From Candidatus Moraniibacteriota bacterium (lineage in GTDB: Bacteria > Patescibacteriota > Minisyncoccia > Moranbacterales > GCA-2747515): a stretch of 56,288 nt of DNA. Shown here piece by piece: positions 28,514 to 37,247 of this stretch; within the stretch, counting starts at the first letter, position 1, and each line of letters starts with the position of its first letter. Under the pieces are notes generated by a model, which worked only from the letters and a program-made list of their open reading frames with translations, was not told the DNA's origin and ran no database searches. The stretch covers positions 1 through 56,288 of the forward strand of contig CAMZLB010000018.1 of the NCBI GenBank assembly GCA_947311515.1, in the 5' to 3' direction. Made by a program: the position numbers and the translations under genes.

Positions 28514-28616
28514 TCTAAATAAATTTAATTATAAATATAAAGAAATAGGCTAATTACAAAGAAGTAAAACTACCAATTAAAAACTATGAACTTAACTTAG
28601 GGTATTTAAGTATAGT

Positions 28617-28657
28617 AATATCTTCTTGTTTTTGTATGTAGATATTTCTATTTTTTA
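28617..28657 (+). terminator. Terminator-like hairpin
   Basis: AATATCT (28617-28623) pairs with AGATATT (28640-28646) around 16 nt, followed by TCTATTTTTTAG. It would end transcription from the gltX/GT4 operon about 100 nt past the stop. Confidence 0.4.
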
Positions 28658-28769
28658 GCTAGGGACAAGTTAAATTGATATAATAAATAAAATGATTGTG
28701 CATGTTCTGTTTATCTATGTTGTATATATTATAATAGTAATTTTTTAAAGATTGGCACATACTATAATT

Positions 28770-28797
28770 TTGAAAATTTGGATTATTGGTATATAAT
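28770..28797 (+). promoter_or_regulatory. Promoter of the repeat surface protein
   Basis: TTGAAA at 28770-28775, 16-bp spacer, perfect TATAAT at 28792-28797. The leader to the ATG at 28865 is about 60 nt. Confidence 0.5.
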
Positions 28798-28864
28798 TAT
28801 AACATAAAGGTAATAAAGCTATAATTATTTAGTCCTTAGTAAAAATAAAATAACCATTGAAAAT

Positions 28865-31800
28865 ATGATTAATAAAAATAGTAAAATTTTAGTATTTGTA
28901 GCTAGTATGATAGTTTTTATGGGATTATTTTCTGTAGTAGATTTTTTTGTCGCACAAGCTACTTTTACGGAGCCGACAGATGCTCCACCAGGAGGAAATG
29001 TGTTGGGACCACTTACTACTGGAGCGGGAGCTCAGTGGCGTGCAGGTTCACTTGGAATAGGTACAGGAGCTCCTGCATCAGGAGCGCTTCTTTTGGATGT
29101 TGAAGGTGATGTAGGTGCTCAGCGGTATTGTGATGAGGATGGAAATAATTGTTCAACTCCTCCGTTTGGTGGCGGTGGAGTAGATGAGATAAATGATTTG
29201 TCAGATGGTCGCACTGGAGGGAATTCTGTATTTTTGGGTTCTGGTGCTGGAGTAAATGATGATTTGACAAGTAATAATAACGTATTTTTAGGTATAAATG
29301 CAGGAGAGACAAATACATCAGGTGAAGGAAATAGTGCGATGGGCTTTTACGCTCTTAGGAGTAATATAAGTGGTTCAGATAATACAGCAATTGGAAGTAG
29401 ATCTTTGTATGATAATACTACAGGTGATTACAATATAGCAATAGGTGCATACGCTCTTGAGACTAATACAACGGGTTTACGAAATACAGCAGTAGGTCAT
29501 GAATCTATGGAGTCAAATATTTCTGGAGAAAGTAATTCAGCATTAGGTGCGCATGCTCTCAGAGATAATACAACTGGTATAGAAAATACTGCCATAGGAC
29601 TAGATTCTATGAAAGATAATGTAAGTGGCAATTATAATTCAGCCCTTGGTTCACATTCTATGAATAACAATACGGTAGGAGCATATAATTCAGCTTTTGG
29701 ACATAACTCTATGAGGATAAATACTGCAGGAGGTCATAATTCAGCATTTGGTCATGAGTCATTAGGATCAAATACAACAGGAGAAGGTAATGTAGCTGTT
29801 GGTGCACATTCAACAGTTACAAATACTACAGGAAATTGGAATACTGCTATAGGTTATAATAGTCTAATGAATAATATAATGGGCTCTGAAAATGTTGTAG
29901 CTGGAGAGGGTGCTCTCTACACGAATACAATGGGTTCAAATAATACAGCAATTGGAACTTCATCTTTGTATTCTAATGCTGCAGGAGATAATAATGTTGC
30001 ACTTGGAGATGGTGCTCTCTACGCAAATACTGATTCAAATAATACAGCAATTGGAACTTCATCTTTGTATTCTAATACTACAGGAGATAATAATGTTGCA
30101 CTTGGAGAGAGTGCTCTTTACGCAAATATAACTGCTTCAGGTAATACAGCAATTGGAACTGAATCTTTGCATTCTAATACTACAGGAGAGTTTAATTCAG
30201 CGTTTGGATATAGCTCTTTGTATTATAATACTTCTGGAAATGATAATATTGCAATGGGTTTAGATGCTCTTATGAGTAATACAAGTGGTTCAGATAATGT
30301 AGCAATTGGACTTGATTCTTTGTATAGTCATACTACAGGTGATTACAATATAGCAATAGGTCGATATGCTCTTAGAACTAGCACAACTGCTTCAAATAAT
30401 GTAGCAATTGGAACTGAATCTTTATATTATAATACTAATGGCATTGAAAATACGGCTATAGGAGCTAATTCAGGTGATTCTATTACAAGTGGTGCTAATA
30501 ATGTTACAGTAGGTGCTAGTGCAGGAGATAATATAACAACTGGTAGTAGAAATATAATAATTGGAGAAAATACTAATGCATCTTCTCCTACAGGGGACAA
30601 TCAATTAAATATCGGAGATACGATATATGGATATACTGATACTGCTAGAATTAGTATAGGAGATGAAACACCAGATGGAGCATTGAAACTGGATGTTGAA
30701 GGACAAATTGGAGCGACTCATTATTGTGATGAAGATGGAAATAATTGTGTAGCTGCGGGCTCTTTTGGTGGTGGAGGTGGCGGTGGAGCAAATGAGATAA
30801 ATGATTTGTCAGATGGTCGTACTGGAGGGAATTCTGTATTTTTGGGTTCTGGTGCTGGAGTAAATGATGATTTGACAAGTAATAATAACGTATTTTTAGG
30901 TATAAATGCAGGAAATGCAAATACATCAGGTGAAGAAAATTCAGGAATTGGATATCAATCTCTATATTCAAATACTACAGGAAAAAATAATACAGCATTA
31001 GGTATCAATAGTTTATATGCAAATACAACAGGAGGTTATAATTCAGCACTTGGACATGATGCGTTAAAATTAAGCACAACAGGAGGTCATAATTCAGCAT
31101 TTGGACATAAGGCACTAGAATCAAATACAACAGGATATGAAAATGTATCTATTGGTGCACATTCTTTGAGTTTTAATACTACTGGAAGCGATAATGTAGC
31201 TGTAGGTTTTGAATCTTTATTTTCAAATACAGCTTCAAATAATACAGCAATTGGATATCAATCAATGTATACAAATACTACAGGAAGAGATAATTCAGCA
31301 TTTGGATATGAATCATTAGAATTAAATACAACAGGAATTGAAAATGTGGCTATTGGCACACATTCAGAAGCTCTAAACACTGCAGGAAGTTATAATGTAG
31401 CTCTAGGTGTGCAGTCTCTATATTCCAATGCAACAGGAGTATCTAACACAGCAATAGGTTCTTACGCTCTTAATGGTAATACAGCTTCACAAAATACAGC
31501 AATCGGAACTTCATGTTTGTATACTAATACTACAGGTAGTAGCAATGTAGCAATGGGTTATTACGCTCTTGTAAGTAATACAACTGCTTCAGGTAATACA
31601 GCAATTGGAACCGAATCTTTGTACTCAAATACTTCTGGAGGTGATAATACGGCTATAGGAGCTAATTCAGGTGATTCTATTACAAGTGGTGCTAATAATG
31701 TTACAGTAGGTGCTAATGCAGGAGATAATATAACATCAGGTAGTAATAATATAGTAATTGGTGCAAATATAGATATCGCATCTGCTACAGCAAGTGATCA

Positions 31801-32257
31801 AATAAATATTGGAAATGCTTTCAAGAGAGATAATAGTGGAAATATTGATATAGACGCAGGAACTAACGAAATAGATTTAACGGCTTTAACTATAAGGCAT
31901 AATGGAACTTCGATTCATAGTTCTGATAAACGACTTAAAAAAAATATAGAAACTGTTAATGGACTAGATGTTATAAATAAATTAAGAGGAGTTGAATTTG
32001 CATGGAAAAAGAATGACATAGAGTCAGCAGGTGTGATAGCTCAAGAGATTGAGGAAGTTTTACCAAATTTAGTTCACGAGAGTGAAGATTATAAAATGGT
32101 AGAATACAATGCACTTTCTGCGTATTTTATAGAGAGTATAAAAGAGCTTAGTGATGAGGTAGATAATTTAAATGATTATGCAGAAAAACAAGAAAAGATT
32201 ATAGAAAGTCAACAAAAACAGATAAATCAACTGTTATTAATGGTTGATTCTGAGTGA
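28865..32257 (+). CDS. Giant repeat surface protein with YadA-head-like repeats and C-terminal peptidase S74 chaperone domain
   Basis: The 1130-residue protein begins with a signal/anchor helix (about 8-31) and a TFTEPTDAPPGGNV region typical of patescibacterial surface proteins. Two similar modules follow, each with an LDVEG-YCDEDGNNC segment and EINDLSDGRTGGNS, then an array of 17-residue repeats of the form N-x-A-x-G-x-x-S/A-L-x-x-N-T-T-G-x-x: 26 copies (residues 139-579) and 18 copies (675-978). These are left-handed beta-roll repeats like the head of trimeric autotransporter adhesins. The C-terminus is a peptidase S74 intramolecular chaperone: SDKRLKKN with the Ser1020/Lys1025 dyad, GVIAQEIEEVLPNLV, and a terminal coiled coil. 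It should trimerise, self-cleave before Ser1020 and be displayed outside the cell. An IS or phage origin is not indicated by the neighbours. Confidence 0.85.
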   Translation: MINKNSKILVFVASMIVFMGLFSVVDFFVAQATFTEPTDAPPGGNVLGPLTTGAGAQWRAGSLGIGTGAPASGALLLDVEGDVGAQRYCDEDGNNCSTPPFGGGGVDEINDLSDGRTGGNSVFLGSGAGVNDDLTSNNNVFLGINAGETNTSGEGNSAMGFYALRSNISGSDNTAIGSRSLYDNTTGDYNIAIGAYALETNTTGLRNTAVGHESMESNISGESNSALGAHALRDNTTGIENTAIGLDSMKDNVSGNYNSALGSHSMNNNTVGAYNSAFGHNSMRINTAGGHNSAFGHESLGSNTTGEGNVAVGAHSTVTNTTGNWNTAIGYNSLMNNIMGSENVVAGEGALYTNTMGSNNTAIGTSSLYSNAAGDNNVALGDGALYANTDSNNTAIGTSSLYSNTTGDNNVALGESALYANITASGNTAIGTESLHSNTTGEFNSAFGYSSLYYNTSGNDNIAMGLDALMSNTSGSDNVAIGLDSLYSHTTGDYNIAIGRYALRTSTTASNNVAIGTESLYYNTNGIENTAIGANSGDSITSGANNVTVGASAGDNITTGSRNIIIGENTNASSPTGDNQLNIGDTIYGYTDTARISIGDETPDGALKLDVEGQIGATHYCDEDGNNCVAAGSFGGGGGGGANEINDLSDGRTGGNSVFLGSGAGVNDDLTSNNNVFLGINAGNANTSGEENSGIGYQSLYSNTTGKNNTALGINSLYANTTGGYNSALGHDALKLSTTGGHNSAFGHKALESNTTGYENVSIGAHSLSFNTTGSDNVAVGFESLFSNTASNNTAIGYQSMYTNTTGRDNSAFGYESLELNTTGIENVAIGTHSEALNTAGSYNVALGVQSLYSNATGVSNTAIGSYALNGNTASQNTAIGTSCLYTNTTGSSNVAMGYYALVSNTTASGNTAIGTESLYSNTSGGDNTAIGANSGDSITSGANNVTVGANAGDNITSGSNNIVIGANIDIASATASDQINIGNAFKRDNSGNIDIDAGTNEIDLTALTIRHNGTSIHSSDKRLKKNIETVNGLDVINKLRGVEFAWKKNDIESAGVIAQEIEEVLPNLVHESEDYKMVEYNALSAYFIESIKELSDEVDNLNDYAEKQEKIIESQQKQINQLLLMVDSE
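29184..29305 (+). repeat. Direct repeat copy 1, 122 bp
   Basis: Identical to 30792-30913 (offset 1608 bp) except at position 29212 (C here, T there). Encodes the EINDLSDGRTGGNS-to-NVFLGINAG stretch opening each repeat module. Confidence 0.95.
29279..30601 (+). repeat. First array of 26 seventeen-residue (51-bp) repeats
   Basis: Twenty-six protein repeats starting at Asn139; one copy (no. 15) is 16 residues long. At DNA level copies are diverged except neighbours such as nos. 14-18, where AATACAGCAATTGGAACT recurs. Confidence 0.9.
30792..30913 (+). repeat. Direct repeat copy 2, 122 bp
   Basis: Partner of 29184-29305 with one mismatch. A further near-identical pair of about 90 bp sits at the far ends of the arrays (about 30449-30538 and 31646-31735), marking the boundaries of a duplicated module. 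Confidence 0.95.
30887..31798 (+). repeat. Second array of 18 seventeen-residue repeats
   Basis: Eighteen protein repeats from Asn675 to residue 978; two copies (nos. 7 and 12) have 16 residues. The last copies (GANSGDSITSGAN, GANAGDNITSGSN) match the end of array 1. Confidence 0.9.
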
Positions 32258-32293
32258 TAAGGTAGACCATGTTTATATAAAAATATAAAAAAT

Positions 32294-33049
32294 ATGGAAA
32301 AAAGAATTTTGAAAGAGTTGGAAAGTAAGGATGGTGAAACTAGAGTTTTTATATTTTCCTTGATTATAATATCGGCAATAATTATTTTTTTTGGAACTGT
32401 TTTTATAATTGGAGGTAGTAAGATAAATAATTCAATTAAAAATGAGGAAATGCTACTTAATAAATCAGAAGTAGTCAATAATAAAAAATACAAAATTTTA
32501 TCAAATAATGCAAAGATTGAAGGAATGGCTGAGATGGATATGATAAAAAAAGATGGTTCTATAAATGTGAGTTATTTTATACATATTACAGAGAATTTGC
32601 CTGCAAATAAAAAATGTTTTGAAAATGATGAGGATACAGATGATAATTGTAGATATATTGATTTTTATAATTATGTAGTATCTATTAATGATGGTGATAA
32701 TGATAGGGGCATTATAGGAAGATTGTATCCTATATTTTGTTCTTCTTTTGCTAACTTGTCAGAATCAAAGACTCTTTATGATTCTTATACTAGTTGTTGG
32801 CAAGGAGAAAAAAAGAATAAATATCAACATACTGATAAATATTTTATAAAAATCGATACCTCATATGATACATTAGATGATTTTTTGGCTAGTAGTGTTA
32901 TTGATATATATGATGCAAAAGACTATACTGAAAGAACAAATATTACAAAAAATAAAATGACTACTAACACGGAAGTGATTCATGTAGAAAATGCAGTCAA
33001 AAATGGTAATGTAATAAAAAAATATAAATTTAAGATAGTTGAGTTATAA
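32294..33049 (+). CDS. Membrane-anchored hypothetical protein
   Basis: Unrecognised 251-residue protein: a charged cytoplasmic N-terminus, one membrane helix (about 19-41, FIFSLIIISAIIIFFGTVFIIGG), and an extracytoplasmic domain of about 200 residues with four cysteines (KCFENDEDTDDNC, FCSSF, SCWQG) that could form two disulphides. The acidic DGDNDRG loop near 138 might bind calcium. It follows the S74 surface protein by 36 bp in the same direction, so it may be co-transcribed and act with it, but nothing shows this directly. Confidence 0.6.
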   Translation: MEKRILKELESKDGETRVFIFSLIIISAIIIFFGTVFIIGGSKINNSIKNEEMLLNKSEVVNNKKYKILSNNAKIEGMAEMDMIKKDGSINVSYFIHITENLPANKKCFENDEDTDDNCRYIDFYNYVVSINDGDNDRGIIGRLYPIFCSSFANLSESKTLYDSYTSCWQGEKKNKYQHTDKYFIKIDTSYDTLDDFLASSVIDIYDAKDYTERTNITKNKMTTNTEVIHVENAVKNGNVIKKYKFKIVEL

Positions 33050-33151
33050 CAAATTTTTAAGTATAGTTTATCTAAAATTTCCTATTTCAGCTAAAATTAA
33101 AAAGTCTAGTAATAGAACGATATTTTATACAAGTTATGACATATTATATAT

Positions 33152-34486
33152 ATGAAACAAGACACTGCTTTGAATGTGCTTAAGTCAGGTGTGAATATTT
33201 TTTTGACGGGATCACCTGGATCAGGAAAAACTTTTGTTTTGAATGAATACATCGATTATCTTAAAAAGTATAAAATAAATTTATCAATAACGGCTTCAAC
33301 TGGTATTGCAGCTAGTCATATAAACGGAATAACGTTACATTCTTTTGTTGGGTTAGGTTTAGATATTGAAGTGACTGATAAGTTTATAAAAAAACTATTA
33401 TCTAAATACTATATAGCTAGTCGTTTGAAAAAGGTGAGAGTATTAATTGTGGATGAAGTATCTATGATAAATCCAAATGTTTTTTGTGCTGTAGATAAAA
33501 TTTTAAAAATAGTAAAAGAATCTTCTTGTGCATTTGGTGGTGTGCAGGTCGTTCTTAGTGGTGATTTTTTTCAATTGCCTCCAGTTAGAAAAGTAGGGGA
33601 TTTAAATAATGATAAAAAATATATATGGCAGACAAAAGTATGGCAAGACTTAAAATTGTCTGTATGTTATTTGCATGAAAAATTTAGACATAAGGATGAA
33701 GATTTTATAAATTTATTGGGAGAAATTAGAAGAGGGAAGATATCACAAAAATATTTAAAACTTTTAGAAAATTCCACACAAAGAAAACAAAATAATACTA
33801 AAAAAATAACTAAATTATACACTCATAATATGGATATAGATAGAATTAATGACTTGGAGTTGGCAAAATTAAAAAATGATGGTAAAATTTTTCAAGCAGG
33901 AACAAGGGGTGATAAATTACTTGTTAAAGGTATTTTTTCTTCAACGTTAGTTAGATTATTATTAAAAATAAAAATAGGCTCTCATGTCATTTTTATTAGA
34001 AATGATGAAGAAGCTGGATATATAAATGGAACAATCGGTGAAGTCGTAGGATTTGATGAATCTGGATATCCAATAGTTAAAACATTGGATGAAAATATAA
34101 TTGTAGCTGAGCCAAAAGAATGGTTGAGAGAGAATGAATCTGGAGAATTTTTAGCAGGAGTTAGACAGATACCACTTAAATTAGCTTGGGCACTTACTAT
34201 ACATAAGTCACAAGGTATGACTCTAGATGAAGCTGTTATAGATTTGTCTTATGCATTTGAGGTTGGACAGGGCTACGTAGCTTTATCACGTCTTAGAACT
34301 CTTTCAGGATTATTTTTAGAGGGGATAAATAATAAGGCTTTTGAAGTTGATGAGAGTGTGAAGGTTTTTGATAAAATTTTAATTAGAAAGTCAAGTAATG
34401 TAGAAGAAAATTTTAATAATAAAAATATTAGAATACTAGAAAAAGAGCAGGAAAAATTTATTTTAAAAATGAATGGAATTTTATGA
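33152..34486 (+). CDS. Pif1/RecD-like superfamily 1B DNA helicase
   Basis: The 444-residue protein has Walker A GSPGSGKT (residues 20-27), motif Ia ASTGIAASHINGITLHSF, Walker B LIVDEVSM, motif III LSGDFFQLPPV, and motifs V-VI in ALTIHKSQGMTLDEAVIDL and GYVALSRLRTL, in Pif1 order. It should unwind DNA 5' to 3', possibly G-quadruplexes or recombination intermediates. No nuclease domain is fused. It overlaps nth by 4 bp (ATGA), linking it to base-excision repair in one operon. Confidence 0.92.
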   Translation: MKQDTALNVLKSGVNIFLTGSPGSGKTFVLNEYIDYLKKYKINLSITASTGIAASHINGITLHSFVGLGLDIEVTDKFIKKLLSKYYIASRLKKVRVLIVDEVSMINPNVFCAVDKILKIVKESSCAFGGVQVVLSGDFFQLPPVRKVGDLNNDKKYIWQTKVWQDLKLSVCYLHEKFRHKDEDFINLLGEIRRGKISQKYLKLLENSTQRKQNNTKKITKLYTHNMDIDRINDLELAKLKNDGKIFQAGTRGDKLLVKGIFSSTLVRLLLKIKIGSHVIFIRNDEEAGYINGTIGEVVGFDESGYPIVKTLDENIIVAEPKEWLRENESGEFLAGVRQIPLKLAWALTIHKSQGMTLDEAVIDLSYAFEVGQGYVALSRLRTLSGLFLEGINNKAFEVDESVKVFDKILIRKSSNVEENFNNKNIRILEKEQEKFILKMNGIL

Positions 34487-35130
34487 AAAATATGAGTTTA
34501 GATAAAAAAAGGTTGGCGAACATGGTTTTAAAACTGCTCAAAGATGAATATCAAAGTACAGGTCCGTTTTTGGACTGGACTAATCCATTAGAGCTTTTGG
34601 TTGCTGTTTCACTTAGTGCACAGTGCACGGATAAAAGAGTGAATGAAGTAACTGAAAAATTGTTTAAAAAATATAAAAGTCCCCTAGATTATGCTAACGC
34701 TAACAAAGATGATTTAGAAAAATTGATATATTCAACTGGATTTTATAAAAATAAAACAAAAAATCTTATAGGTATGGGTAAGATTATCGTAGAAAAATTT
34801 AATTCAATAGTACCAAACAATTTTGAAGAATTACAAGAAATTCCAGGAGTGGGTAAAAAAACTGCTGCTATAATATTATCCAATGCATTCAATAAAAATA
34901 TAAGTGTAGCAGTAGATACGCATGTAAAAAGATTGGTGAATCTAATAGGAATAGTTGAAAGTAATAATGTAGAAAAAATAAGATTGAGTTTGAATAAGTA
35001 TTTAGAAAGTAAAAATTATGCTGTATTTAATGAATACCTTATAACGCATGGTCGTGCAGTTTGCGTAGCTAGAAAACCACAATGCATAAAATGTGTACTT
35101 GTAAATATTTGCAAAAATAATAGAGATTAA
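34483..35130 (+). CDS. nth: Endonuclease III
   Basis: DNA glycosylase/AP lyase for oxidised pyrimidines; 215 residues. The helix-hairpin-helix ELQEIPGVGKKTA holds catalytic Lys126, followed by VAVDTHVKR with Asp145. The [4Fe-4S] cluster motif C-x6-C-x2-C-x5-C is complete (Cys194, 201, 204, 210). Starts inside the stop codon of the helicase gene. Confidence 0.96.
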   Translation: MKNMSLDKKRLANMVLKLLKDEYQSTGPFLDWTNPLELLVAVSLSAQCTDKRVNEVTEKLFKKYKSPLDYANANKDDLEKLIYSTGFYKNKTKNLIGMGKIIVEKFNSIVPNNFEELQEIPGVGKKTAAIILSNAFNKNISVAVDTHVKRLVNLIGIVESNNVEKIRLSLNKYLESKNYAVFNEYLITHGRAVCVARKPQCIKCVLVNICKNNRD

Positions 35131-35145
35131 ATTTTTTAAAATTAA

Positions 35146-35171
35146 AAAGAGAGAAGTATTATTCTCTCTTT
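35146..35171. terminator. Bidirectional terminator between convergent genes
   Basis: AAAGAGAGAA (35146-35155) pairs with TTCTCTCTTT (35162-35171) around 6 nt. A-rich sequence before it provides a T-tract for the minus-strand gene ending at 35179; the plus-strand tail is shorter. Confidence 0.65.
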
Positions 35172-35178
35172 GATGTGA

Positions 35179-36288
35179 CTATTCTTCAATAGAAAAATAT
35201 GCTTTAATAGCTCTTCCAAGTTCTTTTTCTTTAGCACTATTGGGAATGTCAGTTTCATTATCTAGAAATTCATTTATTTCTTCTAATGTATGAAATTTTC
35301 CGATGTTTTTTGGGTCTCCTAGTAATGCATTTTGTTTGTCTAATAAAGCATTCATTTCGTCTAGTTCGCTCTTTGTTAAAGTAAAATCATAAGTGCCATG
35401 TACATAAATTTTTTCTGTAGAACTATCATTTTTATTTAATTCAAATTCATACATAGCATTATTAATTAATTTCGAATTTTCTGGATGCAAAAAAACCATT
35501 TTTCTCTCTTGGGAAATTACCACACCTTCTCCATAAGTATTTACAGCAGCTTCTTTTGCTTTATCAAAAGATTTTGTAAAATAAACTCTTTTCTTTATTT
35601 TACCGTTCCTCATAAAAGTTCCTTCTTTTGTAATTATAACATTATTGTTATGAGTACCGGTCATAGCTTCTACATGTTCTATGCCATCAGAATCAATTCC
35701 ACCAGACTCAAAATCTATTGTATGAACTATTTTATTTTCTTCATTGCAAAATAATATATAATACATATCACCTCTACCATGATCTTTTGTTGTATCTTCT
35801 ACTAAAGTGTTTCTGCAAATCTTCACATCACCAAGAGAATCAATGTCAAATCCATTCTCCTTTAATGTGATTGATAAAGTCTCAAAAGCAACTTCTTCAA
35901 TAGCCTTCTCTCTTTCTGATGCTTTTTTGCTTGATTTAAATTTGATATCAAAATCCTCCATGAAACCATCTAGGCAATATTCTTTGTTGTCTGTAGTATC
36001 TAAGTATTCAAAGCAATCATCTTCTTTGTAGAAAGGTATATTTAAATTATTAATATCATTTTCAGCAATAGAATCACCATCAGAATAGTATAAGTCATTA
36101 GACTTTGATTTTTTTGCAAATTTTTGTGTTATTTTAGTTATGACGCTTTCCTTACTATCAATATTTGCAGTGTTTGTAATATTAGTATCCAATTCAATAA
36201 CATCTTCATTGGAGTTAATAATTACATTATATGTGACAAATCCTATAAGTAGTCCTAATGCACCGCCTATTATTACATTTTTTTTCAT
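35179..36288 (-). CDS. Membrane-anchored or secreted hypothetical protein
   Basis: No family recognised. The 369-residue product begins MKKNVIIGGALGLLIGFVTYN, a single glycine-rich membrane anchor, followed by an acidic extracytoplasmic part with Cys in EDDCFEYL, KEYCLDG, KICRN and LFCNE. No catalytic motif is visible. A Shine-Dalgarno AAGGA precedes the ATG by about 7 nt, unlike most genes here. It lies 62 bp downstream of the C39-like peptidase gene in the same direction, separated by a hairpin. Confidence 0.6.
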   Translation of the reverse strand: MKKNVIIGGALGLLIGFVTYNVIINSNEDVIELDTNITNTANIDSKESVITKITQKFAKKSKSNDLYYSDGDSIAENDINNLNIPFYKEDDCFEYLDTTDNKEYCLDGFMEDFDIKFKSSKKASEREKAIEEVAFETLSITLKENGFDIDSLGDVKICRNTLVEDTTKDHGRGDMYYILFCNEENKIVHTIDFESGGIDSDGIEHVEAMTGTHNNNVIITKEGTFMRNGKIKKRVYFTKSFDKAKEAAVNTYGEGVVISQERKMVFLHPENSKLINNAMYEFELNKNDSSTEKIYVHGTYDFTLTKSELDEMNALLDKQNALLGDPKNIGKFHTLEEINEFLDNETDIPNSAKEKELGRAIKAYFSIEE

Positions 36289-36314
36289 AATTTTTCCTTT
36301 TAAAAAATTTTTCA

Positions 36315-36342
36315 GACCAGTTATATTTTATCATAACCGGTC
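36315..36342 (-). terminator. Hairpin between the two minus-strand genes
   Basis: GACCAGTTAT (36315-36324) pairs with ATAACCGGTC (36333-36342) with one G-U. On the minus strand it is followed by TGAAAAATTTTTTA, a poor U-tract, so it may be a partial terminator between the peptidase gene and the next gene. Confidence 0.45.
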
Positions 36343-36350
36343 TTTTGTTA

Positions 36351-37010
36351 CTAATCTTCTACAGAATATCTAGCATGGTCTCCAGCATATGGACGCCACC
36401 ATTTGCCAAAAAAGTCTTTTTTTTTGACTCTTGAGCCTATTTTTATAAAATCAAATCTAGCACTGCCACGCATACCGTTTATAGAATCATGGATATAAAC
36501 ATACTTTAGCTTGTATCTTCCATTCTTTTTACGAATTTTGGCACCATAGACTAATAACCAGTGTTGACCTGGGTGGTATTCTTTTTTGCCCTCTGCATTT
36601 ACATATACAGTTGTACCAGAGATTGCAATAGGTCTGCGTTGCTTTATGATTTCATTATAAAGTCTTTTTTCAGCACTCTCTATGTTTCTGTGTCTATCTC
36701 TCTGAAATTTTTTACCAGTATAAGATCTGAGAATTCTTCTTAACTCCCAAGCTTGGATTCCTCCACTATATGGATATGTGTCCCAATATAGAAAACTTTT
36801 GAATTGTTTTCTTAGTCTTGATTCAGCAGGAAGTTTCCTGTTTATTTGATATATCCACATTCTAGCGACTGCTAAGCCACATGAGACGCTAGTCTCCTGG
36901 GGAAAATGTGGTGGTACAGGGTAGATAACACGCCTCTTGTATTCACTAGATGAGAGGTTAGTTATTGCTAATAAGCTTGAAATAAATACCGTTGAAAGTA
37001 ATTTTTTCAT
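36351..37010 (-). CDS. Secreted C39-like cysteine peptidase
   Basis: The 219-residue protein has a signal peptide (MKKLLSTVFISSLLAITNLSS) and the active-site plan of the C39/papain-like peptidases: Gln38 (oxyanion hole) and nucleophile Cys44 in PQETSVSCGLAVARM, His150 in GQHWLLVYGA, and Asp175 in VYIHDSI. The mature part is unusually basic (many Arg and Lys). A Shine-Dalgarno AAAGGA lies 7 nt before the ATG. Base composition here is noticeably richer in GC (about 40% in the part I counted) than the surrounding genes, suggesting transfer. Substrate unknown; peptidoglycan cross-links or proteins are both possible. Confidence 0.7.
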   Translation of the reverse strand: MKKLLSTVFISSLLAITNLSSSEYKRRVIYPVPPHFPQETSVSCGLAVARMWIYQINRKLPAESRLRKQFKSFLYWDTYPYSGGIQAWELRRILRSYTGKKFQRDRHRNIESAEKRLYNEIIKQRRPIAISGTTVYVNAEGKKEYHPGQHWLLVYGAKIRKKNGRYKLKYVYIHDSINGMRGSARFDFIKIGSRVKKKDFFGKWWRPYAGDHARYSVED

Positions 37011-37033
37011 CTCTATATCCTTTCTTTTGCCGT

Positions 37034-37063
37034 ATTGTAAAGTGCGATAAATATTTATATCAA
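37034..37063 (-). promoter_or_regulatory. Promoter of the C39-like peptidase gene
   Basis: On the minus strand TTGATA (37063-37058), 18-bp spacer, TACAAT (37039-37034), about 24 nt ahead of the ATG at 37010. Confidence 0.5.
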
Positions 37064-37235
37064 ATTCAAAACATTGTTTGTATTATGAAAAATATTTATG
37101 TAATCATGATTAAATTTGATTACTCTTATAGTGTATATATATATTTATTGTCAACCCCCCCCAAAAAAATTCTAATTATCAATTACCAAAAATAATTTTT
37201 TTATGCTAAGCTTTAAGAGTATAATATTTATTGTA

Positions 37236-37241
37236 TATAAT
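37236..37241 (+). promoter_or_regulatory. -10 box for a leaderless alpha/beta hydrolase transcript
   Basis: TATAAT with the A of the ATG at 37248 seven bases after its end. The -35 region (TTTAAG at 37212-37217) is weak. Confidence 0.45.
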
Positions 37242-37247
37242 ATTTGT

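Larger units (their letters stand above)
28514..28864. other. 351-bp intergenic region before the surface protein gene
   Basis: No ORF of credible length. It holds a terminator-like hairpin (28617-28657) and a promoter (28770-28797), and otherwise plain AT-rich sequence. A TATAAT also occurs at 28820-28825 and could be an additional -10 box. Confidence 0.5.

Noticed and set aside
29016-30971. Long minus-strand and shifted-frame ORFs rich in His, Leu and Gln inside the repeat gene
   Set aside because: They are by-products of the repeated GC-poor codons of the surface protein gene; their composition is repetitive and unnatural.
29279-31798. Regular 51-bp spacing, considered as a CRISPR-like array
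   Set aside because: The repeats are in frame, diverged at DNA level and encode a 17-residue protein motif; there are no unique spacers or palindromic repeats.
37150-37167. Run of eight C followed by seven A, considered as a slippage site or sequencing error
   Set aside because: It is intergenic, so no frame is affected; nothing else supports a function.
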